A stretch of DNA of 64,000 nt from Pseudomonas sp. 21 (GCF_000955805.1 NZ_JYOA01000004.1:181406-245405); one strand, 5' to 3'. Numbered from the stretch's first letter, positions 26,473 through 36,124 are shown. Made by a program: numbers and translations. Notes: a model not told the origin generated them from the sequence alone.

Positions 26473-28635
26473 ATGGATTGGCACCAGGACGCCGTACCCG
26501 ATGCTGTGCTGCTGGAGTGTTCCCACAACCCCGGGCTGGTCCTGCTGGCCATCCTCATCGCCTGCGTCGCCAGCTTCGTGGCGCTGAACATCACCGCGCG
26601 GATGGTCCGTGCGCCGCAACACGCGCACCGCTGGCAATGGGTCGGCGGCATCTGCCTGGGCAGCGGCATCTGGTCGATGCACTTCGTTTCCATGCTGGCC
26701 TTCCACGCCTCGGTGCCACTGCACTTCGCCGGCGGCCTGACGCTGCTTTCGCTGCTCATCGCCATCGCCATCTGCATCGTCGCCATGCGCCTGCTCGCCC
26801 ACGCCGGGCTGAGCCCGCTGCAATATCTGCTGGCCGCCTGCTGCATCGGTGCCAGCATCGCCAGCATGCACTACACCGGCATGGCCGCCATCGAATCGCC
26901 GCCAATGCAGCACTACGACCCGCTGCTGGTCACCCTCTCGGTGCTGATGGCCGTGCTGGTGGCCTTCGTCGCGCTGGTGCTGGCGCCGGTACTCAATCGC
27001 CAGCCAGCAGGCCGCCAGTGGGTCTACCAGATTCTCGCCAGCCTGCTGCTGGGCGGCGCCATTTCCAGCATGCACTTCACCGGCATGGCCGCGTTGACCC
27101 TGACCCTGCCAAGCTGGGTAGCGCCGGTGGCGGACCTGGGGCGCAACAACGCCATCCAGCTCGGCCTGATGGTCGGCCTGCTGGCTCTCGCCGTGGTGCT
27201 GGCCGGGCTCTGGGCGGCCTGGATCGAGGACAGCCTGGAAAGCAAGGTAAGCGAGCTGAGCCGCGTCAACGCGCTGCTCAACCAGCTCGACAGTGCCAAC
27301 GCCTCGCTGCAGAAACTGGCGCGCTTCGACGGTCTCACCGGCCTGCATAACCGCAACGCGCTCAACGACGAGTTCGAGGCCCGCCTGCAACGCAACCGGC
27401 AGAAGGCCCAGGGCATGGCGGTGATTCTGCTGGACCTGGACCACTTCAAGCGGGTCAACGACTCGCTCGGCCATGCCGCTGGCGACGAACTGCTGTGCAT
27501 CGTCTCCGAACGCCTGCGCAGCGCGTTGCGCAGCACCGACCTGCTGGCGCGCTTTGGCGGCGACGAGTTCTGCATCCTCGCGGACCTAGGCGAGGACCAC
27601 GAGGCGCGCATCCTCGCCCAGCGCCTGATGCAGCGCATGAAGGAGCCGATCAGCATCGCCGGGCGCAGCCTGGTGATGACCATGAGCGTCGGCATCAGCC
27701 TCTTCCCCAACGACAGCGAGCAGCCCGAGGAACTGCTCAAGCACGCCGACCTCGCGCTGTACCAGTCCAAGGGCAACGGCCGCAATGCCACGCATTTCTT
27801 CAGCCCGCATCTGAAAACCAAGGCGACCCAGGAACTGCAGCTGGAGGAGGAACTGCGCAAGGCGCTGTGGGATGACGAGCTGGTGCTCTATTACCAACCG
27901 ATCCTGCGCATCGACCACGGCGAAGTGGAGCAGCTCGAAGCCCTCGTGCGCTGGCGGCACCCAACCCACGGCCTGCTCGCACCGGATCGTTTCATCGGGC
28001 TGGCGACCGCCAACGGCCTGATCGGCGCGCTGGACGCCTGGGTGATGCGCCGCGCCTGCGAGGACCTGCGCCGCCTGCACGACCTGGGCTACAAGGACCT
28101 GCGGGTGGCGGTGAACTGCTGCGCCAGCAACCTGGGCCGCGAGGGGCTGGTCGATGAGGTCCAGCAGACCCTGGCCGACACCGGCCTCGCCGCGCGCTAC
28201 CTGGAGATGGAGGTCACCGAGAACGCCGTGATGTCCAACATCAGCCAGGCCATCCCGCTGCTCAATCGCCTGCGCGACCTGGGCGTGAGCCTGTCCATCG
28301 ACGACTTCGGCACCGGCTATTCGTCGCTGTCCTACCTGCGCCAACTGCCGCTGGATGCGCTGAAGGTGGACCGCTCCTTCATCCGCGATGTACCGCAATC
28401 ACGGCGTGACAGCGAGATCGCCCAGGCGATCATCGCCATGGCGCAGAAGCTGCACCTGAAGGTGATCGCCGAGGGCGTGGAGCACGCGCAACAACTGGCG
28501 TTCCTGCGTGACAACCATTGCGAGCTGGCCCAGGGCTATCTGTTCAGCCGGCCCCTGCCCCTGAGCGCGCTGGTAGAGTTCCTCGAGGCTTACCGCGAGG
28601 ACAGCGACTCGGCACTGATTCGCAGCCAGGCCTGA
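26473..28635 (+). CDS. nbdA: MHYT-GGDEF-EAL cyclic-di-GMP enzyme (NbdA-like)
   Basis: Inner-membrane signalling protein of 720 residues. Seven-helix MHYT sensor (about 1-250) with three metal-binding motifs at residues 69, 132 (MHYT) and 200 (MHFT); such domains are proposed to bind copper and sense NO or O2. The GGDEF domain has an intact GGDEF (362-366) and an intact inhibitory RSTD site five residues before it. The EAL domain has EAL (489-491) and IDDFGTGYSS. The name is by position (PA3311). As I recall, P. aeruginosa NbdA has a degenerate GGDEF, whereas this copy looks active, so the protein may both make and degrade cyclic-di-GMP, as MucR does. Confidence 0.88.
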   Translation: MDWHQDAVPDAVLLECSHNPGLVLLAILIACVASFVALNITARMVRAPQHAHRWQWVGGICLGSGIWSMHFVSMLAFHASVPLHFAGGLTLLSLLIAIAICIVAMRLLAHAGLSPLQYLLAACCIGASIASMHYTGMAAIESPPMQHYDPLLVTLSVLMAVLVAFVALVLAPVLNRQPAGRQWVYQILASLLLGGAISSMHFTGMAALTLTLPSWVAPVADLGRNNAIQLGLMVGLLALAVVLAGLWAAWIEDSLESKVSELSRVNALLNQLDSANASLQKLARFDGLTGLHNRNALNDEFEARLQRNRQKAQGMAVILLDLDHFKRVNDSLGHAAGDELLCIVSERLRSALRSTDLLARFGGDEFCILADLGEDHEARILAQRLMQRMKEPISIAGRSLVMTMSVGISLFPNDSEQPEELLKHADLALYQSKGNGRNATHFFSPHLKTKATQELQLEEELRKALWDDELVLYYQPILRIDHGEVEQLEALVRWRHPTHGLLAPDRFIGLATANGLIGALDAWVMRRACEDLRRLHDLGYKDLRVAVNCCASNLGREGLVDEVQQTLADTGLAARYLEMEVTENAVMSNISQAIPLLNRLRDLGVSLSIDDFGTGYSSLSYLRQLPLDALKVDRSFIRDVPQSRRDSEIAQAIIAMAQKLHLKVIAEGVEHAQQLAFLRDNHCELAQGYLFSRPLPLSALVEFLEAYREDSDSALIRSQA

Positions 28636-28639
28636 GGGA

Positions 28640-29431
28640 TCAGAAGTCGAATTTGCCCGCTCGCCAGCGCGGCAACCAGCGCAGGGAGTCGGCGGTGGTA
28701 CCCGTGGGGCGATACTCGGCGCCCAGCCAGCCTTCATAGCCCACGTCGTCGAGCACCTGCAGCGGTACTTCGAATTCCATCTCGCCCGAGCCCGGTTCAC
28801 CGCGCTCGGGGTAGTCGGCGAACTGCACGTGGCCGATCTGGCCCATCAGCGCATAGATGCAATCCACCAGCTCCAGGCCCATGCGCGCCATGTGGTAGAG
28901 GTCCAGCTGCGCGCGCAGGTTTTCCCGCGCCACGCGCTCGAGCATGTCCTGCAGGTGCTCGGGAGTGTTGAGCAGGAAGTCCTTCATGTCGTGGCAGTTG
29001 ATGGCTTCCATCAGCACATCGGTGCCGCTGCCGGCGAAGGCATCGCAGGTGGCGCGCAGGCGCTCGGCCAGGGTCTGCAGCGCATCCTCACGCTCCAGGC
29101 CTTCCACCAGCCGGCCAGCCAGCACATTGACGTGCTGCGGCTTGACGATCCGCGCATAGTCCAGCGCCTTGGCCAGCGCCGCTTCGAATTCGGCAGCACG
29201 CTCCGGCACGGCGGCGATGCCCGGGCCGCCCTGCATCAGGTCACCGGCCGGCAGGTTGATCAGCACCAGCGGCAGGCCGGCTTCGTCCAGCGCAGCTTTC
29301 AGGTCCTGCGCGGGAACGTCGTAGGGGAACTGGATCTCCACGCCCTCGAAACCGGCCTTGGCGGCGGCGTCGATACGCTGCAGCAGCGGGACTTCGGTGA
29401 ACAGCAGGGACAGGTTGGCGCAGAGTTTCAT
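28640..29431 (-). CDS. hyi: Hydroxypyruvate isomerase-like TIM-barrel protein
   Basis: Protein of 263 residues of the Hyi/OtnI family (xylose-isomerase-like barrel): MKLCANLSLLFTEVP, later MEAINCHDMKDFLL, AQLDLYHMARMG and HVQFADYPERGEPGSGE, which carry the metal-binding Glu, Asp, His and Glu residues. Expected to isomerise hydroxypyruvate and tartronate semialdehyde, or a related sugar acid. The start overlaps the upstream reductase stop (ATGA). It ends four bases from the convergent nbdA-like gene. Confidence 0.88.
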   Translation of the reverse strand: MKLCANLSLLFTEVPLLQRIDAAAKAGFEGVEIQFPYDVPAQDLKAALDEAGLPLVLINLPAGDLMQGGPGIAAVPERAAEFEAALAKALDYARIVKPQHVNVLAGRLVEGLEREDALQTLAERLRATCDAFAGSGTDVLMEAINCHDMKDFLLNTPEHLQDMLERVARENLRAQLDLYHMARMGLELVDCIYALMGQIGHVQFADYPERGEPGSGEMEFEVPLQVLDDVGYEGWLGAEYRPTGTTADSLRWLPRWRAGKFDF

Positions 29432-30327
29432 GCGGGGAATTCCTTCGAAAGACGGTATTGCTCGACCAGGGTAGCCGGGTCGCGTTCGAGATTGCCCTGG
29501 CTGCCATGCAGGCGCATCAATTGCGCGGCGAGGCCACTCATGGGCGTGGCCGAGCCTTCCTCGCGGGAAAGCTTGACGGCGGTATCCAGATCCTTGAGCA
29601 GCGTGCGGACGTGCCACTTCACCGGCTCGAAGCAGCTCTCGGCCATCTGCGGGGCAAGGATCTGCAGGGGCTTGGAGTCGGCGAAACCGCCAGCCAGGGC
29701 CGGGGCGATCAGACGGGCATCGACGCCGGACTGCTCCGCCAGCGCCACCACTTCGGCGATCACCAGCGCATTACAGGCGACGATCATCTGGTTGCACACC
29801 TTGGTCACCTGCCCGGCGCCTACGTCGCCCATGCGCGTCAGTCGCTGGCCGAGGTGGGCGAGGATCGGCCGCACGCGTTCGACATCCTCGACGCGGCCGC
29901 CGGCCATGATCGCCAGGGTGCCGGCCTCGGCGCCCGGCGTGCCGCCGGAAACCGGAGCATCGACCCAGCGCATGCCGGTACGCGCTTCCAGCTCGGCGGC
30001 CATCTCGCGGGTAGCGGCCGGTTCCAGGCTGGAGAAGTCCACCAGCACCTGGCCGGCGCGGGCGCTCTCGACGATGCCACCGGCGCCGAACACCACTTCG
30101 CGCACGGCGGCGGTATCGGCCAGGCAGAGCATCACCACTTCGGCTTCGGCGCAAAGCTGTGCGGGCGTTTCCACGGCCGTGGCGCCGTCGGCGGCCAGCA
30201 GCTCACGCTTGCCGGCAGAGCGGTTCCACACCGTCAGCGAGTAACCGGCGGCCAGCAGGCGGCGTGTCATGGGTACTCCCATCAAGCCGAGACCGGCAAA
30301 AGCGAGGGATGGCAAAAGAGACGACAT
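29428..30327 (-). CDS. Tartronate semialdehyde reductase-like NAD(P) dehydrogenase
   Basis: Beta-hydroxyacid dehydrogenase of 299 residues: Rossmann motif GLGLMGVPM near the N-terminus, substrate-binding DAPVSGGTPGAE, catalytic Lys region GQVTKVCNQMIVA. Paired with hyi, it most likely reduces tartronate semialdehyde to glycerate (GlxR) or acts on a related acid; 3-hydroxyisobutyrate dehydrogenase is the alternative name for the fold. No glyoxylate carboligase or glycerate kinase gene lies in the window, so the full pathway cannot be confirmed. Confidence 0.85.
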   Translation of the reverse strand: MSSLLPSLAFAGLGLMGVPMTRRLLAAGYSLTVWNRSAGKRELLAADGATAVETPAQLCAEAEVVMLCLADTAAVREVVFGAGGIVESARAGQVLVDFSSLEPAATREMAAELEARTGMRWVDAPVSGGTPGAEAGTLAIMAGGRVEDVERVRPILAHLGQRLTRMGDVGAGQVTKVCNQMIVACNALVIAEVVALAEQSGVDARLIAPALAGGFADSKPLQILAPQMAESCFEPVKWHVRTLLKDLDTAVKLSREEGSATPMSGLAAQLMRLHGSQGNLERDPATLVEQYRLSKEFPA

Positions 30328-30482
30328 GGGATGAGCTCCAGTTCGACAACAGGGCGGGCACGGGGGTGCGGCATTCTAACAGGCACGAACGCCGGCAGAC
30401 CTGTAATCGCCGACTGCGGAAAAAGCGCGCCGCCACTATACTCCCGGAGTTTTTTCCGCCATTGACCCGGAGAACTCTCCCC

Positions 30483-31340
30483 ATGCTCAAACGCACCCTG
30501 GCGCTCGCCGCCGGTTTCGCCCTGTCCCTGTCCGCCGCTTTCGCCCACGCCGATACGCCCAAAGAACTGAAAGTCTCGGCCATTCCCGATGAAGCTCCCA
30601 CCGAACTGCTGCGCAAGTTCAAGCCGCTGGGTGCCTATCTGGAAGAGCAACTGGGCATGCCGGTGAAGTTCATCCCGGTGTCCGACTATGCCGGCGTGGT
30701 CGAAGCCCTGGCTTCGGATCGCCTGGACATGGCCTGGCTGGGCGGCTTCACCTTCGTCCAGGCGCGCCTGAAGACCGGCAACGCCATTCCGCTGGTGCAG
30801 CGCGAGCAGGACCAGCAGTTCACCAGCAAATTCATCACCGCCGACCCGAACGTGAAATCGATCCAGGACCTCAAGGGCAAGACCTTCGCCTTCGGTTCCG
30901 TGTCGTCCACTTCCGGCAGCCTGATGCCGCGCTATTTCATGCAGAAGGACGGCGTGGTGCCCGAGCAGTTCTTCTCCCGCGTGGCCTATTCCGGCGCCCA
31001 CGATGCCACCGTCGCCTGGGTCCAGGCCGGCAAGGTCGACGCCGGCGTGCTGAACGCCTCCGTCTGGCAGAAGCTGGTGGACAGCGGCAAGGTCGACACC
31101 AACAAGGTGAAGGTCTTCGCCACCACCCCGACCTATTACGACTACAACTGGACCGTACGCGGCAACCTCGACCCGGCCCTGGCCGAGAAGATCAAGAAGG
31201 CCTTCCTCGCCCTTGATCCAAGCAAGCCGCGCGACAAGGAAATCCTCGACCTGCAGGCGGCCAGCCGCTTCATCGAGACCCAGCCTGACAACTACAAGGG
31301 CATCGAGGAATCGGCGCGCGCCGCCGGCCTGCTGAAGTGA
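30483..31340 (+). CDS. PhnD-like ABC transporter substrate-binding protein
   Basis: Periplasmic protein of 285 residues with a signal peptide (cleavage after AFAHA, about residue 23) and the PhnD/SsuA fold: [20 protein letters not shown] and [14 protein letters not shown], then the hinge [14 protein letters not shown]. First gene of an importer with an ATPase and two permeases, overlapping the ATPase start (GTGA). The family binds phosphonates or similar small oxyanions; a selenate-type importer has also been proposed for homologues. No C-P lyase or phosphonatase genes are nearby, so the substrate is open. Confidence 0.85.
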   Translation: MLKRTLALAAGFALSLSAAFAHADTPKELKVSAIPDEAPTELLRKFKPLGAYLEEQLGMPVKFIPVSDYAGVVEALASDRLDMAWLGGFTFVQARLKTGNAIPLVQREQDQQFTSKFITADPNVKSIQDLKGKTFAFGSVSSTSGSLMPRYFMQKDGVVPEQFFSRVAYSGAHDATVAWVQAGKVDAGVLNASVWQKLVDSGKVDTNKVKVFATTPTYYDYNWTVRGNLDPALAEKIKKAFLALDPSKPRDKEILDLQAASRFIETQPDNYKGIEESARAAGLLK

Positions 31341-32143
31341 CCCTGAAACTGACCGGCGTGGAGCACATCCACGCCAACGGCCAGCGCTCGCTCGCCGGCA
31401 TCGACCTCAGTGTCGCTGCCGGTGAACGGGTGGCGATCATCGGCCCGTCGGGCGCCGGCAAGACCACGCTGCTGCGCATCCTCGCCACCGCACTGAAACC
31501 CGCTTCCGGCAGTTTCGACCTGCTCGGTACCCAGCCCTGGGCGCTGAGCGGCCCGGCACGCCAGCGCCTGCGCTCGCGCATTGCCCTGGTGCACCAGGCT
31601 CCGCCGCTGCCACCGCGCCAGCGAGTGGTCACCGCCGTGCTCGCCGGCCGCCTCGGCCAGTGGCCGCTGTGGAAAAGCCTGGCCAGCCTGCTCTACCCCG
31701 TCGACAGCGCCGGCGCTCGCAGCGAACTGCAGCGCCTGGACCTGGGTGACAAGCTTTTCGAGCGCTGCGACCAGCTATCCGGCGGCCAACTGCAACGCGT
31801 CGGCATCGCCCGTGCGCTGTACCAGCAGGCCGAAATTCTGCTGGCGGACGAACCCGTCTCGGCCATGGATCCGGTGCTCGCCGGCCACACCCTCGGCGTG
31901 CTCACCCGTGAAGCGCAGAACCGTGGCGTGACGTTGCTTGCCAGCCTGCACGCGGTGGACCTGGCGCTGGAGCACTTTCCGCGCATCGTCGGCGTGCGCG
32001 ACGGTCGGATCGCCTTCGACAAGGCGGCGGAGAACGTCACTCCCGAGGACCTGCGCGCCCTCTACGCCAACGAGCAGCTCGGCCAGCAGGACGCTTCCTC
32101 GCCGGTGGGCAAACCGGTGGTGGTGCAGATTCCGCGATGCTGA
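31337..32143 (+). CDS. PhnC-like ABC transporter ATP-binding protein
   Basis: ABC ATPase of 268 residues: Walker [11 protein letters not shown]-loop [10 protein letters not shown], signature [15 protein letters not shown], Walker [10 protein letters not shown], and the H-loop. It powers the PhnD/PhnE-type importer of this operon. It starts with GTG at 31337, coupled to the binding-protein stop, and overlaps the permease start by 7 bases. Confidence 0.92.
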   Translation: MTLKLTGVEHIHANGQRSLAGIDLSVAAGERVAIIGPSGAGKTTLLRILATALKPASGSFDLLGTQPWALSGPARQRLRSRIALVHQAPPLPPRQRVVTAVLAGRLGQWPLWKSLASLLYPVDSAGARSELQRLDLGDKLFERCDQLSGGQLQRVGIARALYQQAEILLADEPVSAMDPVLAGHTLGVLTREAQNRGVTLLASLHAVDLALEHFPRIVGVRDGRIAFDKAAENVTPEDLRALYANEQLGQQDASSPVGKPVVVQIPRC

Positions 32144-32979
32144 ACCCGGCACTTTCCAAGAGCCCGCCCCGCGACCCGGCGGCGCTGCCGCGCCTGCTGC
32201 TCACCCTGCTCGCCCTGGCTTTACTGTGGCCGGGCCTGCGCCTGTCCGAGCTGGATATCACCGGCCTGTTCAGTGGCGACAACGCGCGGACCATGGCCAA
32301 CTTCCTCGGCGGCTTCTGGCCGCCGGCCCATGACGACAAATTCCTCGCCCTGCTCGGCCGCGCGACCCTGGAAACCCTGGCCATCGCCACGGCCGGCATG
32401 GCCCTGGCCTGGCTGATTGCGTTCCCCGCGGCACTGCTGGCAACCCGAGCGCTGTCGATCTCCGCCCTGCCCCGCGGCGGACTGCCGGCCTGGTGGGCGC
32501 GTGCGCTGCGCTGGCCGGTGCGCGGCCTGCTGATCGTGCTGCGCAGCGTGCCGGAAATCGTCTGGGCGCTGCTGTTCGTCCGCGCCGTGGGCCTGGGCCC
32601 CACCGCTGGCGTGCTGGCCATCGCCATCACCTACGGCGGCATGCTCGGCAAGGTCTACGCGGAAATCTTCGAATCGGTGGACCCACGCCCGACCCGCGCC
32701 CTGCTGCTGGGCGGTGGCTCGCGGCTGCAGGCCTTCGCCTACGGCGTGCTGCCCTCAGCCGCGCCGGAACTGATCTCCTACACCGTCTACCGCTGGGAAT
32801 GCGCGATCCGCGCCTCGGTGGTGATGGGCTTCGTCGGCGCCGGTGGCCTCGGCCAGCAGATCGACCTGTCGCTGCGCATGTTCGCCGGCGGCGAAGTGGC
32901 GAGCATCCTGCTGACCTTCCTGGTGCTGGTGCTGGGCGCCGACCTGCTCAGCCGCTTCCTGCGCGGGAGGCTCGAATGA
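32137..32979 (+). CDS. PhnE-like ABC transporter permease 1
   Basis: Inner-membrane permease of 280 residues with about six helices and the cytoplasmic EAA-like loop ([20 protein letters not shown]) that docks the ATPase. The last helix region reads [17 protein letters not shown], as in PhnE. Its stop overlaps the next start (ATGA). With the second permease it should form a heterodimeric channel. Confidence 0.9.
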   Translation: MLNPALSKSPPRDPAALPRLLLTLLALALLWPGLRLSELDITGLFSGDNARTMANFLGGFWPPAHDDKFLALLGRATLETLAIATAGMALAWLIAFPAALLATRALSISALPRGGLPAWWARALRWPVRGLLIVLRSVPEIVWALLFVRAVGLGPTAGVLAIAITYGGMLGKVYAEIFESVDPRPTRALLLGGGSRLQAFAYGVLPSAAPELISYTVYRWECAIRASVVMGFVGAGGLGQQIDLSLRMFAGGEVASILLTFLVLVLGADLLSRFLRGRLE

Positions 32980-33746
32980 CCGGCCTGCTGCGCAGCCTGG
33001 GCTGGCTGCTGCTGATCCTGCTCGCCATAGGAGCATCCTTCGCCTACCTGGAGATGGACACCGGCGGGCTGTTCGACGCGCGCGGCCTCGGCCAGATGCT
33101 CGACTACGGCCGCGACTTCCTCTCGCCGGACCTGAGCGCGGCGCACCTCACGGCCGTCGGTCGTGGCGCCCTGGAAACCCTGGCCATGTCCGCCATCGGC
33201 ACGCTGCTCGCGGCGCTGCTGGGCATGCTCCTGGCGCTGCCGGCGGCAGGGCGCTTCGGACGCATCGCACAAAGCCTTTCGCGGTTGCTGCTCAACGCCC
33301 TGCGCGCTGTGCCGGAGCTGGTCTGGGGCGCGCTGATGGTGCTGGCCGCCGGACTCGGCCCGAACGCCGGCACCCTCGCGCTGGCGCTGCACACCGGCGG
33401 CGTGCTCGGCCGGCTGTTCGCCGAGGCGCTGGAGAATACCCCGACCGCTCCGGCAGAAGCCGTGCGCCTGGCCGGCGGCGGACGCGTCGCCGCCTTCGCC
33501 TACGGCACCCTTCCGGCGGTCTGGCCGCAGTTGGTGGCCTACATGCTTTACCGCTGGGAAAACAACATCCGCATGGCCAGCGTACTCGGCTTCGTCGGCG
33601 CGGGCGGCCTGGGGCAGATGCTGTATTTCAGCCTCAGCCTGTTCCAGCAGGCCCAGGCCGCCACGGTGATCATCGCCATGCTGCTGCTGGTGCTGTGCGT
33701 GGACTCGCTCAGCGCCTGGGCGCGGCAGCGCTGGGTGAGCCACTAG
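32976..33746 (+). CDS. PhnE-like ABC transporter permease 2
   Basis: Permease of 256 residues, paralogue of the preceding one, with the EAA-like loop EALENTPTAPAEAVRLAGGG and the shared end [17 protein letters not shown]. Last gene of the four-gene importer. A REPIN begins within about ten bases of the stop codon, followed by a terminator. Confidence 0.9.
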   Translation: MTGLLRSLGWLLLILLAIGASFAYLEMDTGGLFDARGLGQMLDYGRDFLSPDLSAAHLTAVGRGALETLAMSAIGTLLAALLGMLLALPAAGRFGRIAQSLSRLLLNALRAVPELVWGALMVLAAGLGPNAGTLALALHTGGVLGRLFAEALENTPTAPAEAVRLAGGGRVAAFAYGTLPAVWPQLVAYMLYRWENNIRMASVLGFVGAGGLGQMLYFSLSLFQQAQAATVIIAMLLLVLCVDSLSAWARQRWVSH

Positions 33747-33750
33747 CGCT

Positions 33751-33844
33751 CGTAGAAGCCAGGGGGACGCCCGGTTCCTGCTCGCGAACCGCCCCACGAC
33801 GAAGTCACCGGTGTATCCGTTCGCGAGCCAGCTCGCTCCTACAG
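33751..33844. repeat. REPIN with degenerate left arm
   Basis: The right arm TTCGCGAGCCAGCTCGCTCC (33820 onward, ending ...TACAG) is well kept. The left arm is eroded, with only TGCTCGCGAA recognisable around 33780. It lies directly after the importer operon. Confidence 0.75.
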
Positions 33845-33884
33845 GTAAACCGCTGCCGCCCGGCGGGGCTGAACTGCACGCAAT

Positions 33885-33914
33885 AAAAAGCCCGGCACAT
33901 GGCCGGGCTTTTTA
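33885..33914. terminator. Bidirectional terminator
   Basis: Stem AGCCCGGC-ACAT-GGCCGGGCT flanked by A- and T-runs, between the importer operon and the convergent DUF5064 gene. Confidence 0.92.
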
Positions 33915-33927
33915 TTGAATGCGTCGC

Positions 33928-34293
33928 TTACGAATCGCCGTGGATCACCTTGTCCAGATCGATCGGGTCGCCCGGCTGGGTGCCGAGCTTCTGACGGATG
34001 TCCTCGAACATCGCGTCGTACTCCTTGTGGTTGCGCACCATCGAGCCAAACCGGGGATGCAGGCCATGTTTCTGCGCAATGCGAGTGGCATCGCTGGCAA
34101 AGTTGAAGGCCTGCTCCTTGGGCATGTCCCACTCTTCGGTAAAGGCATTGCCGTCGATCTCGCCCTTCATGATGAAGTGAACGATGGTGCCTTTTTCCAC
34201 ATCCTTGCGGACTTCATAGTTGATGTGAGCGTCGATTTCCTGCTGTCCCAGCCCCGGCAGGGACTGGAGGTGCAGATGGCCCGGTTCGAACAT
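33928..34293 (-). CDS. DUF5064 family protein
   Basis: Protein of 121 residues, MFEPGHLHLQSLPGLGQQEI, then ending IDLDKVIHGDS. The central segment AFNFASDATRIAQKHGL fits a small Pseudomonas family annotated as DUF5064, with no known function. No signal peptide or membrane helix. It lies downstream of the DUF2288 gene on the same strand. Confidence 0.8.
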   Translation of the reverse strand: MFEPGHLHLQSLPGLGQQEIDAHINYEVRKDVEKGTIVHFIMKGEIDGNAFTEEWDMPKEQAFNFASDATRIAQKHGLHPRFGSMVRNHKEYDAMFEDIRQKLGTQPGDPIDLDKVIHGDS

Positions 34294-34359
34294 GGCGAAT
34301 CTCCTTCGATGGAATCCCGACAGTCTAGCCGGCCTTTGCGAATTGGAAATCGCCCCGTG

Positions 34360-34677
34360 TCAGTGCACGGACTCTTTTCGAACTCTTTCCTGTACCAGCA
34401 CCCAGGGGGCGATCACCACCGCCCAGAGTTCCGGGTCGCGGTCGAGAAAATCCTGCGCCAGCTTTTCGTCGACCTTGCTCAGCTCACCACTGGCCAGCCA
34501 GGCCGATACCTTGGCCCTGTCGTCCTCGGCCACGCCCATCGCGACCTCCACCAGATCGGCGGAACCCGCGACCTTGAGCAGGTTGCCGCGGGCAAAAAAA
34601 GGCGCGAGCTCCTGCCAGGAAATCTTCGCGGTTTCGCCAAGCAACTTGGCATAGAGGGTGCTAGCTTGTTCAGTCAT
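34360..34677 (-). CDS. DUF2288 family protein
   Basis: Protein of 105 residues: LYAKLLGETAKISWQELAPF, then ARGNLLKVAGSADLVEVAMG and the C-terminal FLDRDPELWAVVIAPWVLVQ, the pattern of the DUF2288 family found in many proteobacteria and cyanobacteria; function unknown. ATG at 34677 is chosen, with AGGTGA shortly upstream. Confidence 0.85.
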   Translation of the reverse strand: MTEQASTLYAKLLGETAKISWQELAPFFARGNLLKVAGSADLVEVAMGVAEDDRAKVSAWLASGELSKVDEKLAQDFLDRDPELWAVVIAPWVLVQERVRKESVH

Positions 34678-34985
34678 GAATCTCACCTGGTAAACGAACG
34701 GCGCCATGATAGCGCCGGGACCGCGCCAGGCAAGGTTCGGACGGCGTTTTCGCTGGTGACGGAACCCCATAAGGAAAAGTCATATAGCGCCGTTTTTCTG
34801 TACGTTTGTTTCAATCTTGCGACATGCCCACGATCGGCTGCCCGCCACCTGCTTTTCAAGCGGTCCGGCGGCACTCTACACTGTACCGGTACAGTTGCCG
34901 GTGGGTCTGTCCGGGGCAATCCCGGTCCGGTGAGCCGCTGGCAACCAGGACTACAAAAACGAAAACACAAGAAGAGTGGAGCATT
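34678..34985. other. 308-bp intergenic region upstream of braC
   Basis: The gap separates the divergent DUF2288 and braC genes. It holds a perfect 16-bp palindrome at 34880-34895 and must contain the braC promoter. No gene is seen. Confidence 0.6.
34880..34895. promoter_or_regulatory. Perfect 16-bp palindrome upstream of braC
   Basis: ACTGTACCGGTACAGT is fully self-complementary and lies about 90 bases before the braC start. It looks like an operator for a dimeric regulator. The half-sites CTGT/ACAG are six bases apart, which does not fit LexA. Confidence 0.5.
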
Positions 34986-36107
34986 ATGAAAAAGGGTACT
35001 CAGCGTCTTTCCCAGCTGTTCACCGCCATGGCCCTGGCCGGCGTTGCCAGCTTCTCCATGGCCGCCGACACCATCAAGATTGCTCTGGCCGGCCCGGTGA
35101 CCGGCGCAGTCGCCCAGTATGGGGAGATGCAGTTCATTGGCGCCAAGATGGCCATTGAGCAGATCAACAAGGCCGGCGGCGTCGACGGTAAGCAACTGGA
35201 AGGCGTGGTCTACGACGACGCTTGCGATCCGAAACAAGCCGTGGCCGTTGCCAACAAGATCGTCAACGATGGCGTCAAGTTCGTCGTTGGCCACCTGTGC
35301 TCCAGCTCCACCCAACCGGCTTCGGATATCTACGAAGACGAAGGCGTGATGATGATTACCGCCGCTTCCACCAGCCCGGACATCACCTCCCGTGGCTACA
35401 AGCTGATCTTCCGCACCATCGGTCTGGACAGCCTGCAGGGCCCGACCGCCGGCAAGTTCATCGCCGAACACATCAAGCCCAAGACCGTGGCCGTGATCCA
35501 CGACAAGCAGCAGTACGGCGAAGGCATCGCCACTGCCGTGAAGAAGACCCTGGAAGACGCTGGCATCAAGGTCGCCCTGTTCGAAGGCATCAACGCCGGC
35601 GACAAGGACTTCTCCGCGATGATCGCCAAGCTCAAGCAGGCCAAGGTCGACTTCGTCTACTACGGCGGCTACCACCCGGAGCTGGGCCTGATCCTGCGCC
35701 AGGCTTCCGAGAAAGGCCTGAAAGTCGGCTTCATGGGCCCGGAAGGCGTGGGTAACAAAGAGATCTCCGCCATCGCCGGCCCGGCTTCCGAAGGCCTGTA
35801 CGTGACCCTGCCGAAGTCCTTCGACCAGGATCCGAAGAACCAGGCCCTGGTTGACGCCTTCAAGGCCAAGAACGAAGACCCGAGCGGTCCGTTCGTGTTC
35901 CCGGCCTACGCCGCTGTCCAGGTCATCGCCGAAGGCATCAAGAAAGCCGGCAGCGAAGACACCGACAAGGTGGCAGCAGCGCTGCGCTCCAACACCTTCG
36001 CGACCCCGACTGGTGACCTGGCCTTCGACGAGAAGGGCGACCTGAAGAACTTCAACTTCGTGGTCTACCAGTGGCACAAGGACGGCACCAAGACCGAAGC
36101 CAAGTAA
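34986..36107 (+). CDS. braC: Branched-chain amino acid-binding protein BraC
   Basis: Periplasmic Leu/Ile/Val/Ala-binding protein of 373 residues, signal peptide cleaved after FSMA (residue 26). Type I periplasmic binding fold: DTIKIALAGPVTGAVAQYGE, conserved DDACDPKQAVAVANKIVNDG and GHLCSSSTQPASDIY. It delivers substrate to BraD-BraE. A terminator-like hairpin separates it from braD, so binding protein can be made in excess over the membrane complex. Confidence 0.96.
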   Translation: MKKGTQRLSQLFTAMALAGVASFSMAADTIKIALAGPVTGAVAQYGEMQFIGAKMAIEQINKAGGVDGKQLEGVVYDDACDPKQAVAVANKIVNDGVKFVVGHLCSSSTQPASDIYEDEGVMMITAASTSPDITSRGYKLIFRTIGLDSLQGPTAGKFIAEHIKPKTVAVIHDKQQYGEGIATAVKKTLEDAGIKVALFEGINAGDKDFSAMIAKLKQAKVDFVYYGGYHPELGLILRQASEKGLKVGFMGPEGVGNKEISAIAGPASEGLYVTLPKSFDQDPKNQALVDAFKAKNEDPSGPFVFPAYAAVQVIAEGIKKAGSEDTDKVAAALRSNTFATPTGDLAFDEKGDLKNFNFVVYQWHKDGTKTEAK

Positions 36108-36124
36108 GCCACCCGCCTCCACAC

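Noticed and set aside
34880-34895. LexA (SOS) box upstream of braC
   Set aside because: CTGT and ACAG half-sites are six bases apart; the gammaproteobacterial LexA box needs eight.
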